A stretch of DNA of 5,176 nt from Bacteroidota bacterium (GTDB lineage Bacteria; Bacteroidota; UBA10030; UBA6906): the NCBI GenBank assembly GCA_016844425.1, contig JAERML010000126.1:1-5176 (forward strand), in the 5' to 3' direction. Positions within the stretch are counted from its first letter, which is position 1. Each line of letters starts with the position of its first letter. The position numbers and the translations under genes were made by a program. This document shows positions 1 to 5,176 of this stretch, piece by piece. The notes under the pieces are model-generated. The model saw only the letters and a program-made list of their open reading frames with translations. It ran no database searches and was not told the DNA's origin.

Positions 1-386
1 ATAAGCACTATTTGAAAGACGTCGTCAAGGAACTGCAGAAACACGAGATCGAAGTGAGTCTCTTCGTGGATCCCATCCCCGATCAGATTGAGGCGGCACG
101 TGATGTTGGGGCGGACAAGATTGAGATTCACACCGGGGAGTTTGCCAATGCCCGGAGCGAGCGCCATCAACTTGAACTATTGGAGCCCATCCGGCGAGCC
201 GCAGAGATGGCAGTGGAAATGGGAATGGCGGTAAACGCGGGCCACGGGTTGAACTATCTCAACATCGCGCACATCAAGTCCATCCCGGAAATCGAAGAGG
301 TGAGCATCGGACACGCGCTCATTTCGCGGGCGGTGTTTGTGGGATTGGAGAAGGCCGTAAAAGAAATGCTGGCTCTCGTCAAATGA
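1..386 (+). CDS. pdxJ: Pyridoxine 5'-phosphate synthase PdxJ, C-terminal half (5' end outside window)
   Basis: PdxJ condenses 1-deoxy-D-xylulose 5-phosphate with 3-amino-2-oxopropyl phosphate to form pyridoxine 5'-phosphate, the ring-closing step of the DXP-dependent vitamin B6 pathway in the cytoplasm. The reading frame is already open at the left edge (complete codons from base 3, K-H-Y-L-K-D), so the TTG at base 12 is internal and about 127 residues are visible, roughly half of the usual ~240. Recognisable family motifs are SLFVDP (beta strand plus loop), IEIHTGEFANA (bases 120-152, with the conserved Glu and His of the barrel), NAGHGLNY (about bases 234-257, whose His at 243-245 aligns with the catalytic His193 of E. 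coli PdxJ) and SIGHALISRAV (about bases 303-335, phosphate binding). The C-terminus is complete and ends in TGA. No truncation or frameshift is visible. It runs convergently toward the BFN gene, so it is not part of the etf operon. Confidence 0.95.
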   Translation, partial: KHYLKDVVKELQKHEIEVSLFVDPIPDQIEAARDVGADKIEIHTGEFANARSERHQLELLEPIRRAAEMAVEMGMAVNAGHGLNYLNIAHIKSIPEIEEVSIGHALISRAVFVGLEKAVKEMLALVK

Positions 387-439
387 GCGTTCCTCTGGTA
401 AAGTGCCGACCTGTTCCGGTTTGATCAAGTAGAAAACAC

Positions 440-466
440 AAACGCCCCGGCAACACCGGGGCGCTT
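440..466 (-). terminator. Rho-independent terminator ending the etfB-etfA-BFN transcript, possibly bidirectional
   Basis: CGCCCCGG (443-450) pairs perfectly with CCGGGGCG (456-463) around a CAACA loop, giving an 8-bp GC-rich stem. Read on the minus strand, the hairpin is followed by TTTGTGTTTTCT, a good U-rich tract, so it most likely terminates the BFN operon about 30 bases past its stop codon. On the + strand it is followed by CTTCAGTT, which is poor in T, so termination of pdxJ here would be weaker. The rest of the 387-491 convergent gap shows no gene. Confidence 0.82.
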
Positions 467-491
467 CAGTTCCTAAGAGGAAAGGATCTTT

Positions 492-1070
492 TCAGTCTCG
501 CATTTCCAGTTTTCGTATCTCGTCGCGCAGGGCAGCCGCCTTCTCATAATTCTCCTTCTCAATTGCCTCCTTCAGCTGTAAGTTGAGCTGTTCAAGCTTG
601 GTCATCTTGGTGGCGGGTTTTTGCTCCTTGGGCTTCTGTTGTTTGGCTGTCGGGAGCTGGTCGTCTTCCTCCTCCTCGGGGACGAATGCCGCCTCATCCA
701 TCACGCTGGAGGCAACGAAAATCTGAACGCCGTAACGGACCGCAAGCGCTATCGCATCACTGGGCCGTGAATCGATCAGGTGACTGTCGATGCTGAGCTT
801 TGCGTAAAACGTGCCGTCACGCAACTCGTCAATCGTGATCTCCGCCAACTCGGCACCAAAGGCAGAGATGATGTTTTTCGTCAAGTCGTGCGTCAATGGA
901 CGCGGCGGTTTGATCCCCTCCATCTCAAGGGCAATGGATTGTGCCTCCGACGCACCGATGATGATCGGCAGCCGTCGATTCCCGTTGACCTCCTTCAGGA
1001 TCAATGCGTAGGCACCACCGCTTGCCGGATTGGTGGAAAGCCCGAGAATATCAACCTGCACTCTGTCCAC
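492..1070 (-). CDS. Bifunctional nuclease (BFN/DUF151) domain protein with C-terminal UVR motif
   Basis: This 192-residue cytoplasmic protein belongs to the BFN/DUF151 family; a plant member has been reported to have both DNase and RNase activity, but the role of bacterial homologues is largely unsettled. Residues about 5-130 form the BFN domain, with the family hallmarks ILGLSTNPASGGAYAL near the N-terminus, IIIGASEAQSIAL (about 36-48), RPLTHDL (57-63) and IDSRPSDAIALAVR (99-112). An acidic patch (EEEEDD, 132-137) and a Lys/Gln/Pro-rich linker lead to a UVR motif at about 155-192 (LKEAIEKENYEKAAALRDEI), the short helical hairpin by which UvrB and UvrC interact. I chose the GTG at 1070-1068 because GGAG lies 6 bases upstream and because homologues typically start right before the V-x-V-x-I-L-G-L-S strand; the GTG at 1082 would add only M-E-C-C and lacks a ribosome binding site. 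It follows etfA by 51 bases, so it is probably co-transcribed. Family call is firm; nuclease activity is inferred. Confidence 0.92.
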   Translation of the reverse strand: MDRVQVDILGLSTNPASGGAYALILKEVNGNRRLPIIIGASEAQSIALEMEGIKPPRPLTHDLTKNIISAFGAELAEITIDELRDGTFYAKLSIDSHLIDSRPSDAIALAVRYGVQIFVASSVMDEAAFVPEEEEDDQLPTAKQQKPKEQKPATKMTKLEQLNLQLKEAIEKENYEKAAALRDEIRKLEMRD

Positions 1071-1076
1071 GCAACA

Positions 1077-1080
1077 CTCC
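1077..1080 (-). promoter_or_regulatory. Ribosome binding site (GGAG) that sets the BFN gene start
   Basis: On the minus strand GGAG is followed by TGTTGC and then GTG at 1070-1068, a spacing of 6 bases. No comparable purine-rich site precedes the in-frame GTG at 1082-1080, which itself overlaps this motif. The site therefore favours the shorter, 192-residue product. Confidence 0.7.
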
Positions 1081-1081
1081 A

Positions 1082-1122
1082 CTCATGATGATGAGACACG
1101 CACACCTCGAACCGTGCGGTGT
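1082..1122 (-). other. Two small hairpins in the etfA-BFN spacer
   Basis: Bases 1096-1103 (ACACGCAC) can pair with 1114-1122 (GTGC, a bulged G, GTGT) around a 10-base loop, starting in the etfA stop codon. Next to it CTCAT (1082-1086) pairs with ATGAG (1091-1095) around GATG, just upstream of the BFN ribosome binding site. Neither is followed by a T tract on the minus strand, so I do not read them as terminators. They could affect mRNA processing or BFN translation, or could be chance; the second one ends only two bases from the GGAG. Confidence 0.3.
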
Positions 1123-2093
1123 TACTTCCCCAGTGCTTGCTTCAACTGCGCTGTCAGTTCGGGGAGGATCTCAAACACATCTCCGACAATGCCGTAGTCC
1201 GCGACCTGGAAGATCGGCGCGTCCTTGTCCTTGTTGATCGCAACAATGTATTTGGACGACGACATCCCTGCAAGGTGCTGCACCGCTCCGGAGATCCCAC
1301 ATGCTACGTACATCGTTGGCGAGACCGTCTTCCCCGTCTGCCCCACCTGTTCGTCGTGCGGGCGCCAGCCGGCATCCACCACAGCACGCGATGCTCCCAC
1401 CCCTGCGCCGAGCACATCCGCGAGGTCCTCGATCAGATGGAAATTCTCAGGGCCCTTAAGTCCCCGCCCGCCCGAAACAATGATGTCAGCTTCCGTAACA
1501 TCCGGCCTGCCGCTTGCGACTTTTACTTCCTTCACAACACTTCCGAAATCCTTTGGCGTAAGAGTTACCGATGCTTTCTCCACGGTTGCCGCCCCGTTGG
1601 ACGCAGTTGCTGTAAAGACATTAGGTCGGAGTGTGAATACCTTCACCGGTGTCTTGACCTTTACATCCAGCAACGCTTTCCCGGCGTAGACAGGGCGTGT
1701 TGCAAGAATGTCTCCATTTTCGGCTTTGAGCGCTACACAGTCTGCGGCAAGGCCGGCATTGAGTTTAACCGCAACCCGCGGTGCAATGTCCTTCCCCATT
1801 TGACTTGCGGGAAGAAAAACAATGCTCGCATTTTCTTTATTAGCGATCCCGGCAATCACTGCTGCAAAGGCCGTATTTGAATGTTGGGCCAGGGATGGAT
1901 CATCCACCACAATGACCCGCGTTGCACCGTACGCCCCGAGTTCGGGGGCAATACCCTCTACACCACTCCCGATCACTAGTGCTACACATTCTGCCCCCAG
2001 GTCATTCGCAACGCTCTGTGCAGCCTTGACGGTCTCAAATGAAGATTTCTTGAATCTGTTATTCCGTTGCTCGGCAAATGCGAGGATTCTCAT
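1122..2093 (-). CDS. etfA: Electron transfer flavoprotein, alpha subunit (FAD-binding)
   Basis: EtfA pairs with EtfB to form the soluble flavoprotein that accepts electrons from acyl-CoA and related dehydrogenases and hands them on, usually to a membrane ETF:quinone oxidoreductase. The 323-residue length is normal. The N-terminal alpha/beta domain covers about residues 3-185, with the conserved PVYAGKALLDV and TLRPNVF stretch (134-160). The C-terminal FAD domain (about 195-315) shows SGGRGLKG (207-214), GASRAVVDAGW (233-243), GQTGKTV (251-257) and YVACGISGAVQHLAG (262-276), the EtfA family signature. By alignment to human ETF from memory, Ser235/Arg236, Thr253 and His273 match flavin-contacting residues. 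It starts with ATG 16 bases after the etfB stop and has only a weak AGAG site, so translation is probably coupled to etfB. Nothing appears truncated. No dehydrogenase or quinone oxidoreductase partner lies in the window. Confidence 0.96.
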   Translation of the reverse strand: MRILAFAEQRNNRFKKSSFETVKAAQSVANDLGAECVALVIGSGVEGIAPELGAYGATRVIVVDDPSLAQHSNTAFAAVIAGIANKENASIVFLPASQMGKDIAPRVAVKLNAGLAADCVALKAENGDILATRPVYAGKALLDVKVKTPVKVFTLRPNVFTATASNGAATVEKASVTLTPKDFGSVVKEVKVASGRPDVTEADIIVSGGRGLKGPENFHLIEDLADVLGAGVGASRAVVDAGWRPHDEQVGQTGKTVSPTMYVACGISGAVQHLAGMSSSKYIVAINKDKDAPIFQVADYGIVGDVFEILPELTAQLKQALGK

Positions 2094-2109
2094 CAGTGTT
2101 CAGCTCTTG

Positions 2110-2859
2110 TTAAATGACTTTGGCTTCTTCATGAAGAAGGCGGACAAGTTCCGGTACCGCGCTCTTATCAGTCCCGAGGATCTTGCCGGTCCCTTTGGCA
2201 GCGGGCTTTCGCATCGCCACAGCTTCCACTCTCACCTCTGCCGCGGGTGCGGGCTTCTCTAGAATCGGCTTCGTTTTCGCTCCCATGATTCCTTTCAACG
2301 ATGGATAGCGGGGTTCGTTCAAGCCTTTTTGAGCCAGGAACACAGCGGGGAGCTTCGTCTCGACCATTTCGTGCCCACCCTCAATCTCCCTCTCACAAAG
2401 GACCGTTTTGTCATCACGGATTTCCATTTTCACGACCACCGCAACAGAAGGAAGCCCGAGCATTTCAGCCACCATCGTACCAACCTGTGCGTCGTCATAA
2501 TCAATCGACTGCTTTCCAAAAAGGATCACATCGGGGCTCATCTCCTTCAACTCCTGGGCAAGTCCATAGGCTACCCCGTAGGAATCGCGCGCGGCATCAT
2601 CCTTCAATAACACTGCCTTCTCAACTCCCATGGCAAGAGCTTTCCGCAGCGTCTCTTTGTGTGCATCGCCCCCCAGGCTCACCACCGTTACCTCACCCTT
2701 CGTCTTCTCCTTGATTCGCAACGCTTCCTCAACCGCAACCTCATCATAAGGGCTGAGCATATAGTTGACGCCCGTTTTGTCGATTGACAAGCCATCAGAG
2801 CCAATCTTGATCTTTGTCTCCGTATCTGGAACATGATTAACGCACACCGCGACCTTCAT
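2110..2859 (-). CDS. etfB: Electron transfer flavoprotein, beta subunit
   Basis: EtfB is the second subunit of the heterodimer and in ordinary ETFs binds a structural AMP. The 249 residues match the usual length. Visible landmarks are the N-terminal CVNHVPDTETKIKI strand-loop, MLSPYDEVAVEEALRIKE (34-51), the nucleotide-binding stretch GKQSIDYDDAQVG (115-127), the REIEGGHEMVETKLPAV signature (157-173) and the recognition loop GLNEPRYPSLKGIM (179-192), whose Leu180 corresponds to the Leu that docks human ETF onto its dehydrogenases. The nucleotide-binding stretch lacks the DGDTAQVGP pattern of bifurcating EtfB, where a second FAD replaces AMP, so I infer a conventional one-FAD ETF. The ATG at 2859 follows GGAGG by 4 bases. 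It is the first gene of the etfB-etfA-BFN transcript, preceded by a possible operator (2909-2943) and insulated by the terminator at 2981-3002. Confidence 0.96.
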   Translation of the reverse strand: MKVAVCVNHVPDTETKIKIGSDGLSIDKTGVNYMLSPYDEVAVEEALRIKEKTKGEVTVVSLGGDAHKETLRKALAMGVEKAVLLKDDAARDSYGVAYGLAQELKEMSPDVILFGKQSIDYDDAQVGTMVAEMLGLPSVAVVVKMEIRDDKTVLCEREIEGGHEMVETKLPAVFLAQKGLNEPRYPSLKGIMGAKTKPILEKPAPAAEVRVEAVAMRKPAAKGTGKILGTDKSAVPELVRLLHEEAKVI

Positions 2860-2863
2860 TCAT

Positions 2864-2868
2864 CCTCC
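2864..2868 (-). promoter_or_regulatory. Ribosome binding site of etfB
   Basis: GGAGG within TTGGAGGATGA precedes the ATG at 2859 by 4 bases. An overlapping out-of-frame ATG sits at 2863-2861 between the site and the true start; it opens ATG-AAT-GAA and does not continue as a known product. Confidence 0.75.
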
Positions 2869-2908
2869 AAATTGTCCCTCCGTGCTGGTGCAGGGGTGGG
2901 GTGTTCGG

Positions 2909-2943
2909 CAGTACTATTCGTGCAGTATGATATGAATATACTG
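2909..2943 (-). promoter_or_regulatory. Candidate operator/promoter region of the etf operon
   Basis: This AT-rich patch stands out from its GC-rich surroundings and lies 50-85 bases upstream of the etfB start. CAGTAT (2923-2928) and ATACTG (2938-2943) form an inverted repeat with a 9-base spacer, and a further CAGTA occurs at 2909-2913, so that GCAGTACTAT and GCAGTATGAT are imperfect direct repeats 14 bases apart. On the minus strand the sequence contains TATATT and TAGTAC, either of which could serve as a -10-like element, but I find no well-spaced -35 partner. The position between the upstream terminator and the etfB ribosome binding site is where a promoter must lie if the operon is autonomous; the exact elements are not determined. 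Confidence 0.4.
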
Positions 2944-2980
2944 AGAGGGTGGAAGAAAGGCAAGGAATGGCATAAAAGCA

Positions 2981-3002
2981 CAGAGGGGCTCGCGCCCCTC
3001 TG
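2981..3002 (-). terminator. Rho-independent terminator of the T9SS cargo gene
   Basis: CAGAGGGGC (2981-2989) pairs perfectly with GCCCCTCTG (2994-3002) around a TCGC loop, a 9-bp GC-rich stem. On the minus strand it is followed by TGCTTTTATG, a short T tract. It begins about 30 bases past the stop codon of the T9SS cargo gene and separates it from the etf operon. Confidence 0.82.
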
Positions 3003-3032
3003 GTGATCACTGCCTTTCTTATTGTCCACACA

Positions 3033-5012
3033 CTAACGGAGGAATATCATCTTCTTGATCTGCGTAAACTCGCCCCCTGCAGACTGTGAAGCCGTGAGTT
3101 TGTAGAAGTAGATGCCGCTGGAAACGAACTGGCCTCGGCTGTCACTTCCGTCCCAGACGACCGCATGCATGCCAGCGGTGAGAGCGCCATTGACGAGCGT
3201 TGTCACTTCCTGACCCAGCAGATTAAACACTCTCACCGTGACGGCTCCGCTGTGAGGAAGTGTAAATCGGATCGTCGTGCTCGGGTTGAATGGATTTGGG
3301 TAGTTTTGATCCAGAGCGTACTGGCGCGCGACGGGCGTGTCTTCGCCACTCGAGATGAGCGCTACCGGCGCAAGTATGAAATCGATGTTACTGAGCGTCG
3401 TCACTCCACCCGCGATACTCACTGTCGTTTCTCCACTCATATACCTCTCTCGGTCTGCCATCACACCAATCAATCCGGGGCGCACGGCATCAATGGAATA
3501 CAATCCTTGTGCATCGGATACTCCAACACCCTCCACAAGACCCTCAGCCGAGGTGGCAATAATGCTGACGCCGGCAAGCGCACCACCCGCAGCCGATCGT
3601 ACCTGCCCACTGAGACGTGCAATGCCGTTGCTCCGGATCGGAACGACACCAATGTCGATGCCTGTCACGTTTCCGTTAGCGGCTACCGTATCGGCTTCCG
3701 ACCAACGCATCACACCATATTCTCCCTCCTTGTAGAACGCCGGGGCATAGTTGCTGAAGGGAATTGCAAGGACGAAGTAGTTCCCCGTCCGGACTCCGTT
3801 GATCGTGTATTGGCCCAGCGAGTCAGTGTGGCTGAACCGAACGACGTTAGGCATCGGGCCGTGGCGCACTGGAAGGAGAACGACGCGGGATGGAACTCTC
3901 GTGCCCAGCGAATCACGGACGATCCCGCTGATGCTGTTCTGCAACGTCGGATTGAGGCTTAGCGAGAAGTCGATGCCGCTGGTGTCGCCCGAAATGTGAA
4001 TGATATCTGCCTCCATAGGATTTGTCTTGTTGTCAAAATACTCTGGCAGATATCCTTGCTTCGAAGCGAGCGCTACGTAAGAACGCCCTGATACTACGCG
4101 GGCCCTATAGTTGCCGAGCGAATCCGTCCATCCACGCCAGACCACGCCGCGCGTGTGGCCTACACCATCCAGCTCCATGGTCTCGATTCCGAGCCCGGGA
4201 ATCTGGCCCGTGGTTGCAGCAAGATAGTTCATCTCCTGAATCGTCCTGATGATGGCTACCGAGGCGTGGGTCAGTGGTACACCCGCTGTATCCGTGACCT
4301 GGCCGAAGATGTAAGCATATGTTGGCGGAGTCGGTCTGCTCAACCCGAAGTCTGCAACGAACAGCGAGCTTTCCGCCACCGCTATCCGTGTGGCTCCCTG
4401 GGGATCGGGCGAGTTGTTGTAGAACTCGGGTCGATAGCAGAGGGTATTCGGCGTCATGCAGAAGGGCTCGGCCTTGACTATGTATGTTCCGGTGTCTAAC
4501 CGGGCATGATAGCGACCGAGAGAATCCGTAAAGGTGTACGGGGTCATGGTCCCGATCGCACTGAGACGGAAGAACCGCATCCGTACGTGGGAAATCGGTG
4601 CACCTGTAGAGTCATCTGTCACTGTACCGGCAATTGCTCCTTTTGGCCGTGGCGTAGGAACACCGAGGGTTGCCTGCGCAAGATTGCTACGTGGACTTTC
4701 AACGACGGGGGGCTGTGTGGTATACGATGTTACAAAATAGTAGTAGGTACTCCCCGGCCATACAAAGCGATCATGAAACTCTCTTATCCCTGTTGTGCCG
4801 ATGGGGGTGAAGTGGTCCGTATCGTTGACGGAGCGATAGACTTTAAACCTCCACGGACCTGCCGGTGCCTGCCATTGCAGGCGAATCTCCATCGTGTTCA
4901 TTGGAACGATCTGCGCCGTAAGGTCGGTCGGAATTGGCGGAACTTGGGCGTCCGCGGTCGCGAGACCAAACATGGTCACCAGAGCAACAAAAAAGCTGAC
5001 TACATGTTTCAT
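3033..5012 (-). CDS. Secreted FN3 / carboxypeptidase-regulatory-like repeat protein with T9SS type A sorting domain
   Basis: A 659-residue exported protein; its specific function is not recognised. Residues 1-22 are a Sec signal peptide (MKH, hydrophobic core VVSFFVALVTMFGLA, likely cleavage after ATADA). Residues about 24-117 look like a fibronectin type III domain (PPIPTDLTAQ, LQWQAP, FKVYRS, STYYYFVTSYT). Four carboxypeptidase-regulatory-like beta-sandwich repeats follow at about 125-224, 231-352, 359-458 and 463-548. Residues about 566-659 are the C-terminal sorting domain: YALDQNYPNPFNPSTTIRF, then VRVFNLLGQEV, VVWDGSDSRGQ, SGIYFYKL and terminal KKMIFLR, which directs export across the outer membrane by type IX secretion and usually surface attachment. 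There are no catalytic motifs, so an adhesive, carbohydrate-binding or structural surface role is likely but unproven. ATG at 5012 follows AGGAGG by 7 bases. The gene is monocistronic, with its own promoter and terminator. No T9SS machinery genes are in the window. Confidence 0.93.
   Translation of the reverse strand: MKHVVSFFVALVTMFGLATADAQVPPIPTDLTAQIVPMNTMEIRLQWQAPAGPWRFKVYRSVNDTDHFTPIGTTGIREFHDRFVWPGSTYYYFVTSYTTQPPVVESPRSNLAQATLGVPTPRPKGAIAGTVTDDSTGAPISHVRMRFFRLSAIGTMTPYTFTDSLGRYHARLDTGTYIVKAEPFCMTPNTLCYRPEFYNNSPDPQGATRIAVAESSLFVADFGLSRPTPPTYAYIFGQVTDTAGVPLTHASVAIIRTIQEMNYLAATTGQIPGLGIETMELDGVGHTRGVVWRGWTDSLGNYRARVVSGRSYVALASKQGYLPEYFDNKTNPMEADIIHISGDTSGIDFSLSLNPTLQNSISGIVRDSLGTRVPSRVVLLPVRHGPMPNVVRFSHTDSLGQYTINGVRTGNYFVLAIPFSNYAPAFYKEGEYGVMRWSEADTVAANGNVTGIDIGVVPIRSNGIARLSGQVRSAAGGALAGVSIIATSAEGLVEGVGVSDAQGLYSIDAVRPGLIGVMADRERYMSGETTVSIAGGVTTLSNIDFILAPVALISSGEDTPVARQYALDQNYPNPFNPSTTIRFTLPHSGAVTVRVFNLLGQEVTTLVNGALTAGMHAVVWDGSDSRGQFVSSGIYFYKLTASQSAGGEFTQIKKMIFLR
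3369..4640 (-). repeat. Four diverged tandem ~85-120-residue protein repeats inside the T9SS cargo gene
   Basis: The repeats lie at about 4640-4341, 4322-3957, 3938-3639 and 3626-3369. Each opens with a G-x-V strand (IAGTVTD, IFGQVTD, ISGIVRD, LSGQVRS), has a central turn motif (FTDSLGRY, WTDSLGNY, HTDSLGQY, VSDAQGLY) and ends with a G-I-D-F-like strand. Copies 1-3 also carry an aromatic motif (YRPEFYNN, YLPEYFDN, YAPAFYKE) that copy 4 lacks. Copy 2 has about 30 extra residues after its second strand (about residues 258-290). The copies differ strongly at DNA level, so this is an old domain duplication rather than a recent expansion. Confidence 0.8.
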
Positions 5013-5019
5013 AGTGATG

Positions 5020-5025
5020 CCTCCT
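5020..5025 (-). promoter_or_regulatory. Strong ribosome binding site of the T9SS cargo gene
   Basis: AGGAGG on the minus strand lies 7 bases upstream of the ATG at 5012-5010. It confirms the start codon that gives the signal peptide at the very N-terminus. Confidence 0.85.
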
Positions 5026-5097
5026 GAATAACTGGGAAGAAGAACAGATAAGAGATCGTGAGGACAGTTGTTGGATGAGGGTTTTGCTCGTGGGTTT

Positions 5098-5127
5098 AAT
5101 CTACGTTGGATCGACCTTCAATGTCAA
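5098..5127 (-). promoter_or_regulatory. Sigma70-like promoter of the T9SS cargo gene
   Basis: On the minus strand a perfect TTGACA (5127-5122) is separated by 18 bases from TAGATT (5103-5098), a four-of-six match to TATAAT. This would start transcription near 5090 and give a leader of roughly 80 bases. Bacteroidota-type promoters differ from this consensus, and TAGATTAA also loosely resembles their TAnnTTTG element, so the exact sigma factor is unclear. Apart from this and the ribosome binding site, the 5013-5176 stretch contains nothing I can name. Confidence 0.5.
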
Positions 5128-5176
5128 GCACTCCTGTGAAAAAGGGCCATATGCCAGACCAAAACCGAGAGAATCT

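Noticed and set aside
177..428. Minus-strand open frame of 83 residues antisense to pdxJ
   Set aside because: It mirrors the well-conserved pdxJ frame, has His/Arg-rich low-quality composition and resembles no family I know.
443..463. GC hairpin considered as part of a CRISPR-like or mobile-element inverted repeat
   Set aside because: It is a single copy, has a T tract on one side and lies between convergent genes, which is fully explained by termination.
1119..1880. Long + strand open frame (253 residues) antisense to etfA
   Set aside because: It is a shadow of etfA: Cys/His/Arg-rich translation without domain features, while the opposite strand encodes a complete canonical EtfA.
2837..3031. 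Minus-strand open frame of 64 residues between etfB and the T9SS cargo gene
   Set aside because: It spans the terminator hairpin at 2981-3002, the putative operator and the etfB ribosome binding site. It has no recognisable protein features and no convincing ribosome binding site.
3165..3962. Long + strand open frame (265 residues) antisense to the T9SS cargo gene
   Set aside because: The minus strand encodes a clear signal peptide, repeats and sorting domain throughout. The + frame has no motif and an unlikely composition.
5151..5176. Possible start of a divergent + strand gene (ATG-CCA-GAC-CAA, preceded by AAAGGG)
   Set aside because: Only eight codons are visible before the window ends and the AAAGGG-to-ATG spacing is short. 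Sequence to the right would decide it: a long conserved frame would support it, an early stop would refute it.
5099..5176. Minus-strand frames open from the right edge (about 15-26 codons) as a possible C-terminal end of an upstream gene
   Set aside because: All three frames stop within 80 bases and none shows a recognisable protein end. One of them would run through the likely promoter of the T9SS cargo gene.

Overview
The window looks like ordinary chromosome from a bacterium of the Bacteroidota/Chlorobiota/Ignavibacteriota (FCB) group. The main evidence is the long secreted protein on the right, which ends in a textbook type IX secretion (T9SS) sorting domain with the QNYPNPFNPSTTI signature; T9SS is essentially confined to that superphylum. 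The mid-range base composition and the 'NPFNPSTT' wording fit Ignavibacteria, Kapabacteria or related lineages better than AT-rich Flavobacteriia. This placement is an inference from one protein family.

Layout, left to right. Bases 1-386 hold the C-terminal half of pdxJ (vitamin B6 synthesis) on the + strand, cut by the window edge. It converges on a minus-strand gene set, with a strong GC hairpin at about 443-463 between them. On the minus strand, read right to left, are etfB (2859-2110), etfA (2093-1122) and a bifunctional-nuclease-domain (BFN/DUF151) protein with a C-terminal UVR motif (1070-492). Gaps of 16 and 51 bases suggest one transcript ending at the 443-463 hairpin. Upstream of etfB lies a short AT-rich regulatory region with repeated CAGTA/TACTG half-sites (2909-2943), then a hairpin terminator (2981-3002) that isolates the operon from the next gene. 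Bases 5012-3033 encode a 659-residue secreted T9SS cargo protein with a signal peptide, a fibronectin-III-like domain, four carboxypeptidase-regulatory-like repeats and the sorting domain. It has its own good ribosome binding site and a sigma70-like promoter (5098-5127).

Functionally, EtfB and EtfA form a flavoprotein heterodimer that carries electrons from acyl-CoA (or similar) dehydrogenases to the quinone pool. EtfB carries the features of ordinary AMP-containing ETFs rather than of bifurcating ones. The BFN-UVR protein is the puzzle: a predicted nuclease-fold protein apparently co-transcribed with a respiratory flavoprotein. The secreted repeat protein appears to be an independent unit. 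I see no mobile element, CRISPR array, tRNA or rRNA, and no convincing new multi-gene system. The points most worth a second look are the etf-BFN linkage, the putative operator upstream of etfB and the repeat architecture of the T9SS protein.
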